The translations under genes were made by a program, and so were the position numbers. Shown piece after piece: positions 32,931 to 42,608 of a stretch of DNA of 64,000 bases. Position 1 is the first letter of the stretch; each line of letters begins with the position of its first letter. Source of the stretch: Negativicoccus succinicivorans. GTDB lineage: Bacteria; Bacillota; Negativicutes; Veillonellales; Negativicoccaceae. Under the pieces are notes generated by a model. The model was not told where the DNA came from. It made no database searches and saw only the letters and a list, made by a program, of their open reading frames with translations. The stretch spans positions 117,434 through 181,433 of the forward strand of contig NZ_JAHAJN010000002.1 in assembly GCF_018372215.1 (NCBI RefSeq). Direction: 5' to 3'.

Positions 32931-35900
32931 ATGAAACGAGTCTATTGGCTGACCAATATTGACAGTCAGGCTGACCATGTCGCGCGGGCATTGCGCTCGT
33001 TGCGCGAAAAAAATGAAACGATTCCGGCCGAGGTTATTCGGGTCAAAAACGGTGACGCGACCGATTTCACGCCGCCATCATTTCAGGATGCGGCGCTGGT
33101 CGTGATGTCCTTCATGGGCGGTCAGACGCTGGAGGAAGAAACGCTGAACGCGTTGAATGAATATCCCGATGTGCCGTACCTGGTGCTGGCGCACGGAGCG
33201 AATCCTGCTCGCCCGCACGGCGTAGAACCGGAAACGATCGAACGGATAACGCGGTATTTGGCGTACAGCGGTTTGCGCAATATCGAAAACCTGTGGCGCT
33301 ATCTCGCGAACACTATTTTGCATATCGGCAAAGGAGCGACGGCGGAACCGCAACAACTGCGCACGGACGGATTATACTATCCCGGTGAAGAACCGTACGG
33401 AACGCTTGCGGAATTCGCCGCGGCGCATCTCGATCCGGATAAATACACAGTCGGATTTTTCTTCTTGCGCGATGATTGGCTTTGGGGCAACTTGCGCTTT
33501 TACAATGCGCTGATCGCGGAAATTGAATGCGCCGGCATGAACGCATTGCCGCTTTTCACGCATTGGGGCAGCGGCGCAAGTCAGGAACGGACGCTTGAAA
33601 CCTGCGTGCAGGAATATTTTTACGACGCCGACGGCAAGGTCGTGCCCGATGTCGTCATCAATAACCATCGCATGTCGTTGCGACTGGGGCGCGCGAACGA
33701 TCCGAAGTTTTTGGAAAAACTCGGCGTGCCGACATTGCAGGCGTACCATTCCAAACAGGATGAGGCGACTTGGCGCGCCAATCCCGCCGGCCTCACGCCG
33801 ACGGAAATCTCGGCGACGGTGGCCATGATTGAAACGGACGGCATCTTGCACGGGCCGGTCGCGTCGCATCGCGAGGTCGAACCGGGCGGCGAGTCGCAAC
33901 GCGAACCCTGTGCGTACGGTTTGGAACTTTTGGTACGCAAGGCGAAACGCTGGGCGACGCTGCGGCACAAACCGAACGCGGCGAAAAAAGTGGCGATCGT
34001 TCTGCACAATTATCCCGCGAATAATACCAATATCGGCTGCGCGGCGGATCTCGACTCGGGGGCGAGTTTGTTCCGCTTTTTGCAGGCCATGCAAAAAGAC
34101 GGTTACGATGTCGGCGCGCTGCCGGACACGGCGGCGGAGCTTTGGGAAGAAGTGCTCGCGCACATGACCAATGACCGTCGTTACCTGAGCGAAACGATGC
34201 AACGCGACGCGACGAAAATCGCGGGCAGCGATGTGATTAAATATGAAAAAACATTGCCTGCAAGCGTTGTCCAAAAGATGAATGAGACATGGGGGAACGC
34301 GCCGGGCGACGCCTTTGTCAACAATGACGAAGAACTTTTGTTGCCGGGCTTACGGCGCGGCAATATTTACATCGCTTTGCAACCGCCGCGCGGCTTCGGT
34401 GAAGATCCGTCGGCGATCATTCACAGCCCGACGCTTGCGCCGACGCATCATTACCTGGCGTACTACCATTACTTGCGCGACGTGTTCGGCGCGGATGCGT
34501 TCGTTCACCTCGGCACGCACGGCTCGCAAGAATGGCTGCCCGGCAAACAAATGGGCCTGTCGGATGAATGTTACTCGCAAATTACGATGGACGACATGCC
34601 GAATATTTATCCCTATTTAACGACGATTATCGGCGAAGGCATTCAGGCCAAACGACGCGGTCAGGCGGCGTTGATCGGCTACCTGCCGGCGCCGACGGCG
34701 CAAGGCGGTCTGTACGGCGACTGGGAAGCGCTGGCGCCGCTTTTGGATGAGTATCGGCATTACAAAATCTATGAACCGAAACACACGGCAAGCGTGGTCG
34801 CGGACATCGCGGCCTTGGTGGAAAAACTGGGTATGACCGAAATGTTCGGCACACCGACGGCGGAAACTCAGGAAGAGTACATGCTTAAAGTACACAATTT
34901 CCTGGACGATATGGAAAGCAGTGAAACGCATACCGGTCTGCATGTTCTGGGAGAAGTGCCGACGGGGGATGAATTATACGCGCTCGTGCGTAAACTCGTC
35001 GCGGTGGCGCACGGCGATGTGCCGTCGCTCGTTGACGCGCTCGCGGAGGCGCTCGCCGTTCCCTACGCGGACATCGCGCAAAAAGCGCTCGCCACGCCGG
35101 AAGAGCTCGCGCAAAAACGCGACGTCGATCGTAAAGCGGAAGAGCTTTTACAGGCGCTTGCCGCGCGTGACTGGCAGGCGGATACTTGGCAGGATCTCGT
35201 CGCGGATACGCCGCAATCGCCCGCGTTGGACGCGGTGCTGGCGTTGATCACCGAATCGATTTTGCCGAAAATTCGAGGCGTCGGTCAGGAGTTGACAAAT
35301 CTTGTCGACGCGCTGTCCGGCGTGATGGTGCCGGCGGGTCCGGGCGGCTCGGCCGCGTCGGGCAATTTGGAAGTGCTGCCGACCGGACGCAATTTCTACG
35401 GCATCGATCCGACGAAAATGCCTTCGGCGACAGCGTGGAAATTAGGCACGGCGCTGGGCGACGCGCTCTTGGAACAATACGTGGCGGAAGAAGGCAAGTA
35501 TCCCGAACAGGTCGGCATCATCGTTTGGGCCGGACCGAACTTGCGCAGCAACGGGCAATGTATCGCGGAAATTTTATATTTACTCGGGGTTAAACCGGTT
35601 TGGCGGGCGGAAACGGGACGCGTGGAACGGCTCGAAGTGCTTCCGCTTAACGAACTCGGCCGTCCGCGTATCGATGTGACTGCGCGCATCAGCGGCTTGG
35701 TGCGCGATTCGTTGCCGCAGGCGGTCGCGCTCATTAATCAGGCGGTCGCGCTGGTCGCGGATCTGGACGAACCGACGAATATCAATTTTGTTAAAAAACA
35801 TATCGAAGCGGACGCGGCGGAATTGGCGGCGGCGGGAACCGATCCCGTGGCGGCGCTCAAAGAGGCGCGGTACCGCGTCTTCGGTTGCCCGCCCGGCGCG

Positions 35901-36593
35901 TACGGCGCCGGTGTCGGCAATGTGTTGGACGAAAAAAATTGGGAAAATGAATCCGATCTCGCCGACGCGTACTTGGCATGGGGCGGCTACGCTTACGATG
36001 AAAACGGCGCGGCGCACGCGTCGAAAGAAGCCTTCGCGCAACGTCTTAAAACGCTTGACGTCACCGTGAAAAACGAAGACACGAGCGATCTGAACCTGAT
36101 GAGTTCGGACGATTTCAACGCGTACCATGGCGGCATGGTGGCGGCCAGCCGCGCTTTGGGCGGGAAAGCGCCGCGGTCCTACGTCGGCGACAGCTCGCAG
36201 CGCAGCCGGGTGCAGGTGCGCACGCTCGCCGAAGAATTCCAACGTGTCGTGCAGTCCGAAGCGCTTAACCCGAAATATATCAAAGGCATGATGCAGCACG
36301 GTTATAAAGGCGCGCTGGAACTTGCCAAGCGAGCGATGCTTTCCTACAGCTGGGACGCGACGTCGGGCGTTATGAATGACGCGCTTTACAATCGCATCAC
36401 CGAATCCTACGTGCTCGATCCCGAAGTGCGGGAATGGATGCAAAAAGTCAATCCCTGGGCGCTGCACGAAATCAGTGAGACGATGCTCGAAGCGCGACAA
36501 CGCGGCATGTGGAACGTGCCGGACGAAATGCTCGCCGAACTGCGCGACATTTACCTTGCGACGGAAGGCGATTTGGAAGAACGCAGCGAATGA
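32931..36593 (+). CDS. cobN: CobN-type cobaltochelatase large subunit
   Basis: A 1220-residue member of the CobN/BchH family, the large subunit of ATP-dependent chelatases that insert metal into tetrapyrroles. Family marks include YLRDVFGADAFVHLGTHGSQ followed by EWLPGK (around residues 515-540), the IYPYLTTIIGEG and RRGQAALIGYLP segments, and a late CPPGAYGAGVGNVLD. The aerobic B12 pathway uses CobNST; in anaerobes a CobN relative may work with ChlID-like AAA+ subunits. None of these partner genes are in the window. The start follows AAAGGAAA. An MscS gene follows 60 nt later. Confidence 0.88.
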   Translation: MKRVYWLTNIDSQADHVARALRSLREKNETIPAEVIRVKNGDATDFTPPSFQDAALVVMSFMGGQTLEEETLNALNEYPDVPYLVLAHGANPARPHGVEPETIERITRYLAYSGLRNIENLWRYLANTILHIGKGATAEPQQLRTDGLYYPGEEPYGTLAEFAAAHLDPDKYTVGFFFLRDDWLWGNLRFYNALIAEIECAGMNALPLFTHWGSGASQERTLETCVQEYFYDADGKVVPDVVINNHRMSLRLGRANDPKFLEKLGVPTLQAYHSKQDEATWRANPAGLTPTEISATVAMIETDGILHGPVASHREVEPGGESQREPCAYGLELLVRKAKRWATLRHKPNAAKKVAIVLHNYPANNTNIGCAADLDSGASLFRFLQAMQKDGYDVGALPDTAAELWEEVLAHMTNDRRYLSETMQRDATKIAGSDVIKYEKTLPASVVQKMNETWGNAPGDAFVNNDEELLLPGLRRGNIYIALQPPRGFGEDPSAIIHSPTLAPTHHYLAYYHYLRDVFGADAFVHLGTHGSQEWLPGKQMGLSDECYSQITMDDMPNIYPYLTTIIGEGIQAKRRGQAALIGYLPAPTAQGGLYGDWEALAPLLDEYRHYKIYEPKHTASVVADIAALVEKLGMTEMFGTPTAETQEEYMLKVHNFLDDMESSETHTGLHVLGEVPTGDELYALVRKLVAVAHGDVPSLVDALAEALAVPYADIAQKALATPEELAQKRDVDRKAEELLQALAARDWQADTWQDLVADTPQSPALDAVLALITESILPKIRGVGQELTNLVDALSGVMVPAGPGGSAASGNLEVLPTGRNFYGIDPTKMPSATAWKLGTALGDALLEQYVAEEGKYPEQVGIIVWAGPNLRSNGQCIAEILYLLGVKPVWRAETGRVERLEVLPLNELGRPRIDVTARISGLVRDSLPQAVALINQAVALVADLDEPTNINFVKKHIEADAAELAAAGTDPVAALKEARYRVFGCPPGAYGAGVGNVLDEKNWENESDLADAYLAWGGYAYDENGAAHASKEAFAQRLKTLDVTVKNEDTSDLNLMSSDDFNAYHGGMVAASRALGGKAPRSYVGDSSQRSRVQVRTLAEEFQRVVQSEALNPKYIKGMMQHGYKGALELAKRAMLSYSWDATSGVMNDALYNRITESYVLDPEVREWMQKVNPWALHEISETMLEARQRGMWNVPDEMLAELRDIYLATEGDLEERSE

Positions 36594-36653
36594 TCCTTGG
36601 AAAAAGAAAACGATGCTTGCTTGAAGGCAGACAATACATGGTGGGTAGGTATT

Positions 36654-37613
36654 ATGGAGACAAAAACATCGGCCGATTTGGCCAATAATGTACAAGATAA
36701 GGTGGGCAAGGCGGCTACGAGCGTCAGCAACGAGGTCACCGAGCAGGTCGACACGGCCACGCAATGGACCGCCAACGCATGGGATTTTCTTTTGACGCAC
36801 CTGGTCGATTTTCTGATGGCGATTCTGATCTTCGTGATCGGCTACTACATCGCCCGTTTTCTGCGTGACAGTTTGGCGCGGGTGATGAAACGCTCCCGCC
36901 TGGATCAGCTGGTAGTCGACTTCGTGACGCAGGGCTTATATTTTTTCATTCTAATCCTGGTCGCGTTGGCGGCGCTGAACAAAATCGGCGTGCCGACAGA
37001 TTCGTTTGTCATGGCTTTGGGCGGTGTCGGTTTAGGCGTCGGCTTGGCTTTGAAGGACAATATCAGCAACATGGCGGCCGGCATTCTGATCCTGGTTTTT
37101 CGACCGTTTCGGATCGGAAATTACGTGCGGGTCAGCAGCGCGGAAGGGACCGTGACGCAGATTACGTTGATGAATACGCACTTGCGCACGATCGGTCGCG
37201 AGGAAACCGTCGTGCCGAACGCGATGATGATCTCGAACGCGATCGTCAATTATTCCGTATATCCGACGCGTTGCATGGAGCTTTTGCTTGATGTGGCGTA
37301 CAGTTCCGACTTGAATCAGGTCGTCAGCGTTTTGAAAGATGTCGTCAAACGTGACGGCGGTGTTCTGAATGCGGACGATATGCTGATCGGTGTGCGTGAA
37401 TTCGCCGATAACAGCGTGCGCGTGTACATGCGCCCCGAAGTGGATTCCTTGGAATATTGGCCGACATATCATCGCTTAATGCAATCGATCAAGGAAGCTT
37501 TTGATGCGAACGGCATTGATATTCCGTTCCCGCATCGCGTGCTCATCTTGGAAAAAGCGGAAGACGCGCCGCCTCTGACGGGCGTCTCGCCGGAGCAGGG
37601 CAACACCAAATAG
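36654..37613 (+). CDS. mscS: MscS family mechanosensitive channel
   Basis: A 319-residue small-conductance channel. After a polar, probably helical N-terminus (residues 1-40) come three membrane helices. The pore helix has the Gly/Ala pattern FVMALGGVGLGVGLALKDNISNMAAG split over residues ~115-140. The beta domain follows with FRPFRIGNYVRVSSAEGTV and NAMMISNAIVNYSVYP. It gates open on hypo-osmotic shock. ATG 36654 was preferred for sequence and a weak GGTAGG site; an upstream TTG would lengthen it by 19 residues with no family support. It sits next to the osmolyte transporter genes. Confidence 0.88.
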   Translation: METKTSADLANNVQDKVGKAATSVSNEVTEQVDTATQWTANAWDFLLTHLVDFLMAILIFVIGYYIARFLRDSLARVMKRSRLDQLVVDFVTQGLYFFILILVALAALNKIGVPTDSFVMALGGVGLGVGLALKDNISNMAAGILILVFRPFRIGNYVRVSSAEGTVTQITLMNTHLRTIGREETVVPNAMMISNAIVNYSVYPTRCMELLLDVAYSSDLNQVVSVLKDVVKRDGGVLNADDMLIGVREFADNSVRVYMRPEVDSLEYWPTYHRLMQSIKEAFDANGIDIPFPHRVLILEKAEDAPPLTGVSPEQGNTK

Positions 37614-37663
37614 ATTTTGGCATCGCGACCGTCGCAGGCGATGACTGTCGTAACATATCATGA

Positions 37664-37691
37664 AAAAAAGACACCGTACGGTGTCTTTTTT
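37664..37691. terminator. Bidirectional terminator between mscS and the osmolyte transporter
   Basis: Perfect palindrome AAAAAAGACACCGT/ACGGTGTCTTTTTT. Confidence 0.9.
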
Positions 37692-37693
37692 AT

Positions 37694-39277
37694 TTACTTT
37701 AATTTATGCAGCAGACCTTCACGCTTTAAAAATTCGCGCGCGACTTTCGTCGGATCCTGTTGCTCTTCATCGACCTTGTAGTTCAAATCCTGCGCGACTT
37801 GATTCGTGAGGTGCGAGCCCAATTCGTTCAAAACGGCAATGATTTCCGGATGTTTTTCCGCGGCGTCCGTACGCAATAGCGGGGTTGCGAAGTACGGCGG
37901 GAAGTAATGCCGATCATCAACGAGCGCGACCAAGTTGAATTTACGTACCAAGCCGTCGGTGGTATATGCGTCTACGACCTGCACGTCATCGTTGAGCAGA
38001 GCGATGTAACGCGACGAGCCGTCCAGTCCGGTGGTGTCTGCGAAATTCATGCCGTAGTAAGCGGTCAGACCGGGGAGTCCGTCTTTGCGATTGGTAAATT
38101 CGAATGTAGAGCCGACGACCAAATGCGGCGCCGCGGCGATCAAATCGCTCATTGTTTGCAAGCGGTATCGCTCGGCGGTGTCTTGCCGTACGGCGAGCGC
38201 GTACGTATTATCGAAACCGTATTGCGGGAGCATCATGATTCCCATGGTCGCGAGCTCATCGCGACTGCGGCGATATACTTCATCGACATCGGTCAGCGGC
38301 TCGTGGCGCAATATGGAAACATAGACGGTGCCGGTGTAATCCATGTAGAGATCGATGCTGCCCGTTTTCAACGCCTCATAGGCGACTTGCGTGCCGCCGA
38401 GATTCGTGTGGCGGGTGACGCGCAGATCGGTGCGGTCTTCGATCATATCCGCCATCAGATGCGCCATGATGACGCCTTCCGTGAAATCTTTCGAGCCGAC
38501 GATAATATCGCTTTGCGACTCCGCGTAATTGCGCCAGGCGGCGTTTCCCGCGCCGATGATGAGAAGCGCCATGACGAGACCGATCAGCCATTTGGCGCGG
38601 CGGCGTTCTTTTCGAATTATCGAGCGCGTATGTTCCGGCGTAATCAGGGTGGCCATCGGCGTAACGAGCTCTTCCACGAGGCCGAGCAGGTAGTCCACGG
38701 CGAGCGCCAGCAAACAGGCGGGGATCGCGCCCGCGAGAATCATATTGTTATCGACGGTACGAATGCCGGCGAAGACGAGGTCACCCAAGCCGCCCGCGCC
38801 GATGAAGGCCGCTATTGTCATCAAACCGACCGCGGTGACGGCGCTGATACGGATGCCGGCCATGATGACGGGCAGCGCCAGCGGAAATTCCACTTTGCGC
38901 AGCACTTGCCAAGAGGAAAGGCCGATCCCGACGGCGACTTCTTTGGTTTCGGGAGAAATTTGCGTCAGCCCCGTGTACGTGTTTTTGATGATGGGCAAAA
39001 GGGAATAAATAATGACGACGAGGACCGCCGGCACGCGACCGATTCCGAAGAAGGGAATCGCGAAGCCCAGCAGCGCCATGCTCGGAATCGCTTGCATGAT
39101 ATTCGCCGTCTGCAATACCGGCGCTTGTAAAGGGCGACGTTTCACGATCAGAATGCCCAGCGGCACGCCGATCAAAATCGAAATGCTGACGGCGATCACG
39201 GTCAGCTCGATGTGTTCCCACAGGAGTTCCATGATATGCGGCCAAGCGGTGGCGATATAATTCAGAAAAGGATTCAT
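37694..39277 (-). CDS. Osmolyte ABC permease fused to substrate-binding domain, copy 2
   Basis: A 527-residue fusion protein of the glycine betaine/carnitine/choline type. Residues 1-~235 form the permease with the ABC-coupling loop (ISPETKEVAVGIGLSSWQVL) and about six helices; a short linker helix (residues ~225-250) follows. Residues ~258-527 are a periplasmic-type binding domain (IIVGSKDFTEGVIM, YMDYTGTVYVSIL, DDRHYFPPYFATPLLR). It is a close paralogue of the gene at 39.6-41.2 kb but has its own promoter at 39448-39456 and lacks an adjacent ATPase, so it probably borrows the ATPase at 41.2-42.3 kb. Confidence 0.85.
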   Translation of the reverse strand: MNPFLNYIATAWPHIMELLWEHIELTVIAVSISILIGVPLGILIVKRRPLQAPVLQTANIMQAIPSMALLGFAIPFFGIGRVPAVLVVIIYSLLPIIKNTYTGLTQISPETKEVAVGIGLSSWQVLRKVEFPLALPVIMAGIRISAVTAVGLMTIAAFIGAGGLGDLVFAGIRTVDNNMILAGAIPACLLALAVDYLLGLVEELVTPMATLITPEHTRSIIRKERRRAKWLIGLVMALLIIGAGNAAWRNYAESQSDIIVGSKDFTEGVIMAHLMADMIEDRTDLRVTRHTNLGGTQVAYEALKTGSIDLYMDYTGTVYVSILRHEPLTDVDEVYRRSRDELATMGIMMLPQYGFDNTYALAVRQDTAERYRLQTMSDLIAAAPHLVVGSTFEFTNRKDGLPGLTAYYGMNFADTTGLDGSSRYIALLNDDVQVVDAYTTDGLVRKFNLVALVDDRHYFPPYFATPLLRTDAAEKHPEIIAVLNELGSHLTNQVAQDLNYKVDEEQQDPTKVAREFLKREGLLHKLK

Positions 39278-39447
39278 TTCGGTATCTCCTTACCGTCTTT
39301 TTTTAAGTGTTGACGCGCGCTGATCCCCGCGGATGGGTCATCAGACAGAGTGTTTTCGGACGCGATCGCCATATTGTTCTCGCCGCGGCGGTGGATTTTA
39401 GTTTTCCGAGCGGGCATGCGCGAAAACACGGCGTTTACGTTGAACAC

Positions 39448-39456
39448 AGTATAGCA
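39448..39456 (-). promoter_or_regulatory. Extended -10 promoter of osmolyte permease copy 2
   Basis: TGC-TATACT on the minus strand, about 160 nt before the start codon; no good -35. The intervening leader contains no obvious known RNA. Confidence 0.55.
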
Positions 39457-39548
39457 CGCTATTTACGAAAAAAACGGAACGCGCATAATTTTACCCTTTG
39501 AAAAGTTATTTTCTCGACAATGATATGAATTTTTTGTTTTCACGCAAT

Positions 39549-39574
39549 AAAAAAGCTCCCGCGGGAGCTTTTTT
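39549..39574 (-). terminator. Terminator after osmolyte permease copy 1
   Basis: GCTCCCG/CGGGAGC palindrome flanked by A6/T6. It separates the two paralogues into different transcripts. Confidence 0.85.
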
Positions 39575-39582
39575 ATTGACGT

Positions 39583-41160
39583 TTACTTTTTCAATAAGTT
39601 TTGCGAAGCGAGGAACTCATGAGCCACTTTTTCCGGATCCTGACGTTCTTCGTCCACTTTATAATTCAATTCGCGCATGACTTCATCCGTCAGGAGCGGC
39701 GCGAGTTCATTCAGCGCGTCCACCACTTCCGGATGCTCTTCGGCGACTTCCGTACGCAGCAGCGGCGTCGCGTAGTACGGCGGGAAGTAATGCCGATCGT
39801 CTTCCAGCACTTTCAAATTGAATTTCTTCAAAAGGCCGTCGGTCATAAAGGCGTCGATCGCCTGGACTTCATCATTGTTAATGGCGATGTAACGCGAGGA
39901 GCTGTCAATGCCGAGCGCATTGGCGAACTGCAGACCATACATTTGCGTCATGCCGTCCAAACCGTCGGGACGGTTTTTGAATTCAAACGTCGTGCCGACA
40001 TTCATATTCGGTGCGACGGCGCGCAGATCGCTGATCGTTTCCAGGTTGTGTGCGGCCGCGAAATCGGGGCGTACCGCGAGCGCGTAAGTGTTATTGAAGG
40101 CGTATTGCGGCAGCATGGTGATGGAAAGCGGCGCCAGTCCCGCTTTACCTTCTTCGTATACCCGCTGCATGTCGCTGATCGGTTCGTTTTTCAAAAGCGA
40201 AACGTAGACCGTGCCCGTGTAATCGAGATAAAGGTCGATTTCCTTGCTCTTGAGCGCTTCAAACGCGACGTTGGTGCCGCCCAAGTTGATGCGTCGCTCC
40301 ACGTTCAGGCCCGTATGGTCTTCGATGATTTCCGCCATCATGTGACCCATCAGGATGTTTTCGGTGAAGTCTTTCGTTCCGACGACCACATCCGCTTTCG
40401 GCGCAAACGCTTGTCGGATACCGGCATAGCCGCCGCCGAGCACGAGTAAAATCGCCAGCGACGCGATCAGAATTTTGGAGCGACGGTGGCGGCCGATCAC
40501 CGCTTTACGATCCGTTGTCGGCGAAAGCTGGGTGGCGATCGGCGTGACGAGTTGTTCGACCAGACCTAAGATATAGTCGACAGCCAGCGCCAAAATACAG
40601 GCGGGAATCGCGCCCGCGAGAATCATATTGTTATCGACGGTGCGAATGCCGGCGAAGACGAGATCACCCAAGCCGCCCGCGCCGATGAAGGCCGCCATCG
40701 TCATCAGGCCGACCGCGGTGACCGAACTGATGCGCACGCCCGCCATGATGACCGGCAAGGCCTGCGGCAATTCAACTTTGCGCAATACCTGCCAGCGCGA
40801 AAGACCGATGCCGATCGCCGCTTCACGCATCTGTGGACTGATTTGCGAAATGCCCGTATACGTGTTTTTAATAATCGGCAGCAGCGAGTATAAAATAACG
40901 ACGATAATCGCCGGCAGACGACCGATCCCGAAAAACGGAATCGCGAAGCCCAACAGCGCCATGCTCGGTATCGCCTGCATGATGTTCGCCGATTGCAACA
41001 CCGGCGACTGCAGGTTGCGCCGGTACGAGATCAAAATTCCGAGCGGCACGCCGACGAGGACCGAGATCGCGACCGCGATGGCGGTTAATTCGATATGCTC
41101 CCACAAAAGAGAAAGAATGTAGGACCAATTGGAGGTGAGATAGGAAGTAAAACCGCTCAT
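39583..41160 (-). CDS. Osmolyte ABC permease fused to substrate-binding domain, copy 1
   Basis: A 525-residue paralogue of the preceding protein, with the same permease (ISPQMREAAIGIGLSRWQVL coupling loop) plus C-terminal binding domain (VVVGTKDFTENILMGHMMAE, DLYLDYTGTVYVSLL, DRHYFPPYYATPLLRTE). It overlaps the ATPase gene by 4 bp and is translated with it, so it is the primary partner. In Firmicutes such OpuF-like fusions take up betaine-type solutes or other quaternary amines; the substrate is inferred from family only. A strong terminator ends this operon. Confidence 0.86.
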   Translation of the reverse strand: MSGFTSYLTSNWSYILSLLWEHIELTAIAVAISVLVGVPLGILISYRRNLQSPVLQSANIMQAIPSMALLGFAIPFFGIGRLPAIIVVILYSLLPIIKNTYTGISQISPQMREAAIGIGLSRWQVLRKVELPQALPVIMAGVRISSVTAVGLMTMAAFIGAGGLGDLVFAGIRTVDNNMILAGAIPACILALAVDYILGLVEQLVTPIATQLSPTTDRKAVIGRHRRSKILIASLAILLVLGGGYAGIRQAFAPKADVVVGTKDFTENILMGHMMAEIIEDHTGLNVERRINLGGTNVAFEALKSKEIDLYLDYTGTVYVSLLKNEPISDMQRVYEEGKAGLAPLSITMLPQYAFNNTYALAVRPDFAAAHNLETISDLRAVAPNMNVGTTFEFKNRPDGLDGMTQMYGLQFANALGIDSSSRYIAINNDEVQAIDAFMTDGLLKKFNLKVLEDDRHYFPPYYATPLLRTEVAEEHPEVVDALNELAPLLTDEVMRELNYKVDEERQDPEKVAHEFLASQNLLKK

Positions 41161-42290
41161 GCCTGCACCTCCCCATCTTCGATATACTGCTGGGAAAGCG
41201 TCGTGACAAGACTCGACTGCGTAATCAGACCGAGCAGTGAATGTTTTTCGTCGACGACCGGAATATAATAGAGGTCGTGCGCGTTGATTTTCGTCAAGGT
41301 GTCGACCAGAGTATCCGATGGCGCGACAGTTTCCACATGCGTTTCCATCACGTCGGCGACCGGTGTTTGCAGATCATCCAAGGCGCGCAACTTCTGCGCG
41401 AAGACCGAGCCCAGCAGCTCGCGCGTGCGCAAATCGATAACCAAAAGGCCATTGACGTGCGCCCGACGCATGCGCTCCAGCGCGCGGAACGCGGTCAGAT
41501 CCGGCCCGCAGGTATGCGCGCTGGTCACCATGATGTCTTCCGCGCGGATCAGTTCCGGCGAATTCCAGATTCTGTTTTTGCCGATGAAATCGGCGACGAA
41601 CTGATTGGCCGGATTTTTCAAAATATTTTCCGGTGTGTCATACTGCGCGATCACGCCTTTGTCGATAATGCAAATGCGATCGCCCAAACGGATCGCTTCG
41701 TCCATATCATGCGTGACGAATACGATCGTTTTATGCAATTTGTTTTGCAACGAGCTGACTTCGTCCTGCAGCGTCGTGCGCGTGAGCGGATCCAACGCGG
41801 AAAACGGCTCGTCCATTAAAATTATATTCGGATCGCAGGCGAAGGCGCGGGCGACGCCGATGCGTTGTTGCTGACCGCCGGACAGTTCCGACGGATACCG
41901 CTGCAGAAAATGTTCCGCGTCTAAGCCCACCATATCCAACAGGTGCGCCGTACGGTCTTTGATCTGCTCGACCGGCATTTTCAGCGCGCGCGGAATGACT
42001 TCGATGTTTTCGGCAATCGTCATATGCGGGAACAGTCCCGTTTGCTGAATGACGTAGCCGATGTTGCGCCGCAACGCGAGTACATCTTTTTTCGCGATAT
42101 TTTCGCCGTCAATACGAATTTCTCCCGATGACGGCTGAATGAGCCGGTTGATCATTTTCAACAGCGTCGTCTTACCGCTGCCGGATTCACCGATCAGGCA
42201 AACCGTTTCCCCCGCGGGAATGGTGAGAGTGACATCGCGTAATACTTCGGTTCCTTTGTAACGTTTCGTAATATGGTCAAATTCAATCAA
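41157..42290 (-). CDS. Osmolyte ABC transporter ATP-binding protein with CBS pair
   Basis: A 377-residue ATPase of the OpuA/ProV type. It has Walker A GESGSGKTT (near residue 34), a Q-loop at VIQQTG, the signature LSGGQQQRIGVARAF, Walker B IILMDEPFSALD and the switch His in VTHDMDEA. Two C-terminal CBS domains (about residues 255-377) usually sense ionic strength. A TTG start at 42290 is chosen because AAGGAA lies 9 nt upstream; a GTG three codons earlier overlaps that site. It is first in its operon. Confidence 0.88.
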   Translation of the reverse strand: MIEFDHITKRYKGTEVLRDVTLTIPAGETVCLIGESGSGKTTLLKMINRLIQPSSGEIRIDGENIAKKDVLALRRNIGYVIQQTGLFPHMTIAENIEVIPRALKMPVEQIKDRTAHLLDMVGLDAEHFLQRYPSELSGGQQQRIGVARAFACDPNIILMDEPFSALDPLTRTTLQDEVSSLQNKLHKTIVFVTHDMDEAIRLGDRICIIDKGVIAQYDTPENILKNPANQFVADFIGKNRIWNSPELIRAEDIMVTSAHTCGPDLTAFRALERMRRAHVNGLLVIDLRTRELLGSVFAQKLRALDDLQTPVADVMETHVETVAPSDTLVDTLTKINAHDLYYIPVVDEKHSLLGLITQSSLVTTLSQQYIEDGEVQA

Positions 42291-42379
42291 TACGACCACT
42301 TCCTTTCGTAGCTGACAATCATCAAATAAGTATGTAAACCGGTCCGAAGTATGCATAAATACATACAAAGTGTAATAAT

Positions 42380-42409
42380 ATTATAACATTTTTTGAGAAT
42401 TCATGCGAA
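42380..42409 (-). promoter_or_regulatory. Promoter of the osmolyte transporter operon
   Basis: On the minus strand TTCGCA, 18-nt spacer, perfect TATAAT, about 90 nt before the TTG start. Confidence 0.6.
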
Positions 42410-42444
42410 TTGGCGTCACGTCAGGGGCTTGCGGCGCACGTTTT

Positions 42445-42473
42445 TTGACAAGCGCGGGTCCGCTCGGTATACT
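42445..42473 (+). promoter_or_regulatory. Promoter of thiT
   Basis: Perfect TTGACA, 17-nt spacer, TATACT, immediately upstream of the TPP riboswitch. Confidence 0.85.
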
Positions 42474-42481
42474 GATTCTAA

Positions 42482-42566
42482 TGGTGCGGGGGAACTGCGT
42501 ACGCGGTTGAGAGGACGAGGTCCGACCCTTTGAACCTGTAGGTTAAGACCTGCGTAGGGAGCACAC
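42482..42566 (+). promoter_or_regulatory. TPP riboswitch (THI element)
   Basis: It has the canonical order of conserved blocks: TGCGGGGGAACTGCG, GGTTGAGAGGACG (the CUGAGA-type loop), GACCCTTTGAACCTG and GCGTAGGGAGCA; outer stem GGTGC/GCAC closes the aptamer. Downstream, a GCGGC/GCCGC hairpin (about 42575-42591) lies just before the AAGGGAG ribosome site, suggesting control of translation. Ligand is thiamine pyrophosphate. Confidence 0.95.
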
Positions 42567-42608
42567 CCGTCGGAGCGGCGGGCGTTGCCGCGAAGAAGGG
42601 AGAGAAAC

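Noticed and set aside
35580..36800. Long minus-strand frame opposite cobN and mscS
   Set aside because: Antisense shadow, no family resemblance.
37907..39130. 407-codon plus-strand frame opposite the osmolyte permease
   Set aside because: Antisense shadow; Arg/Asp/His-rich and without ribosome site.
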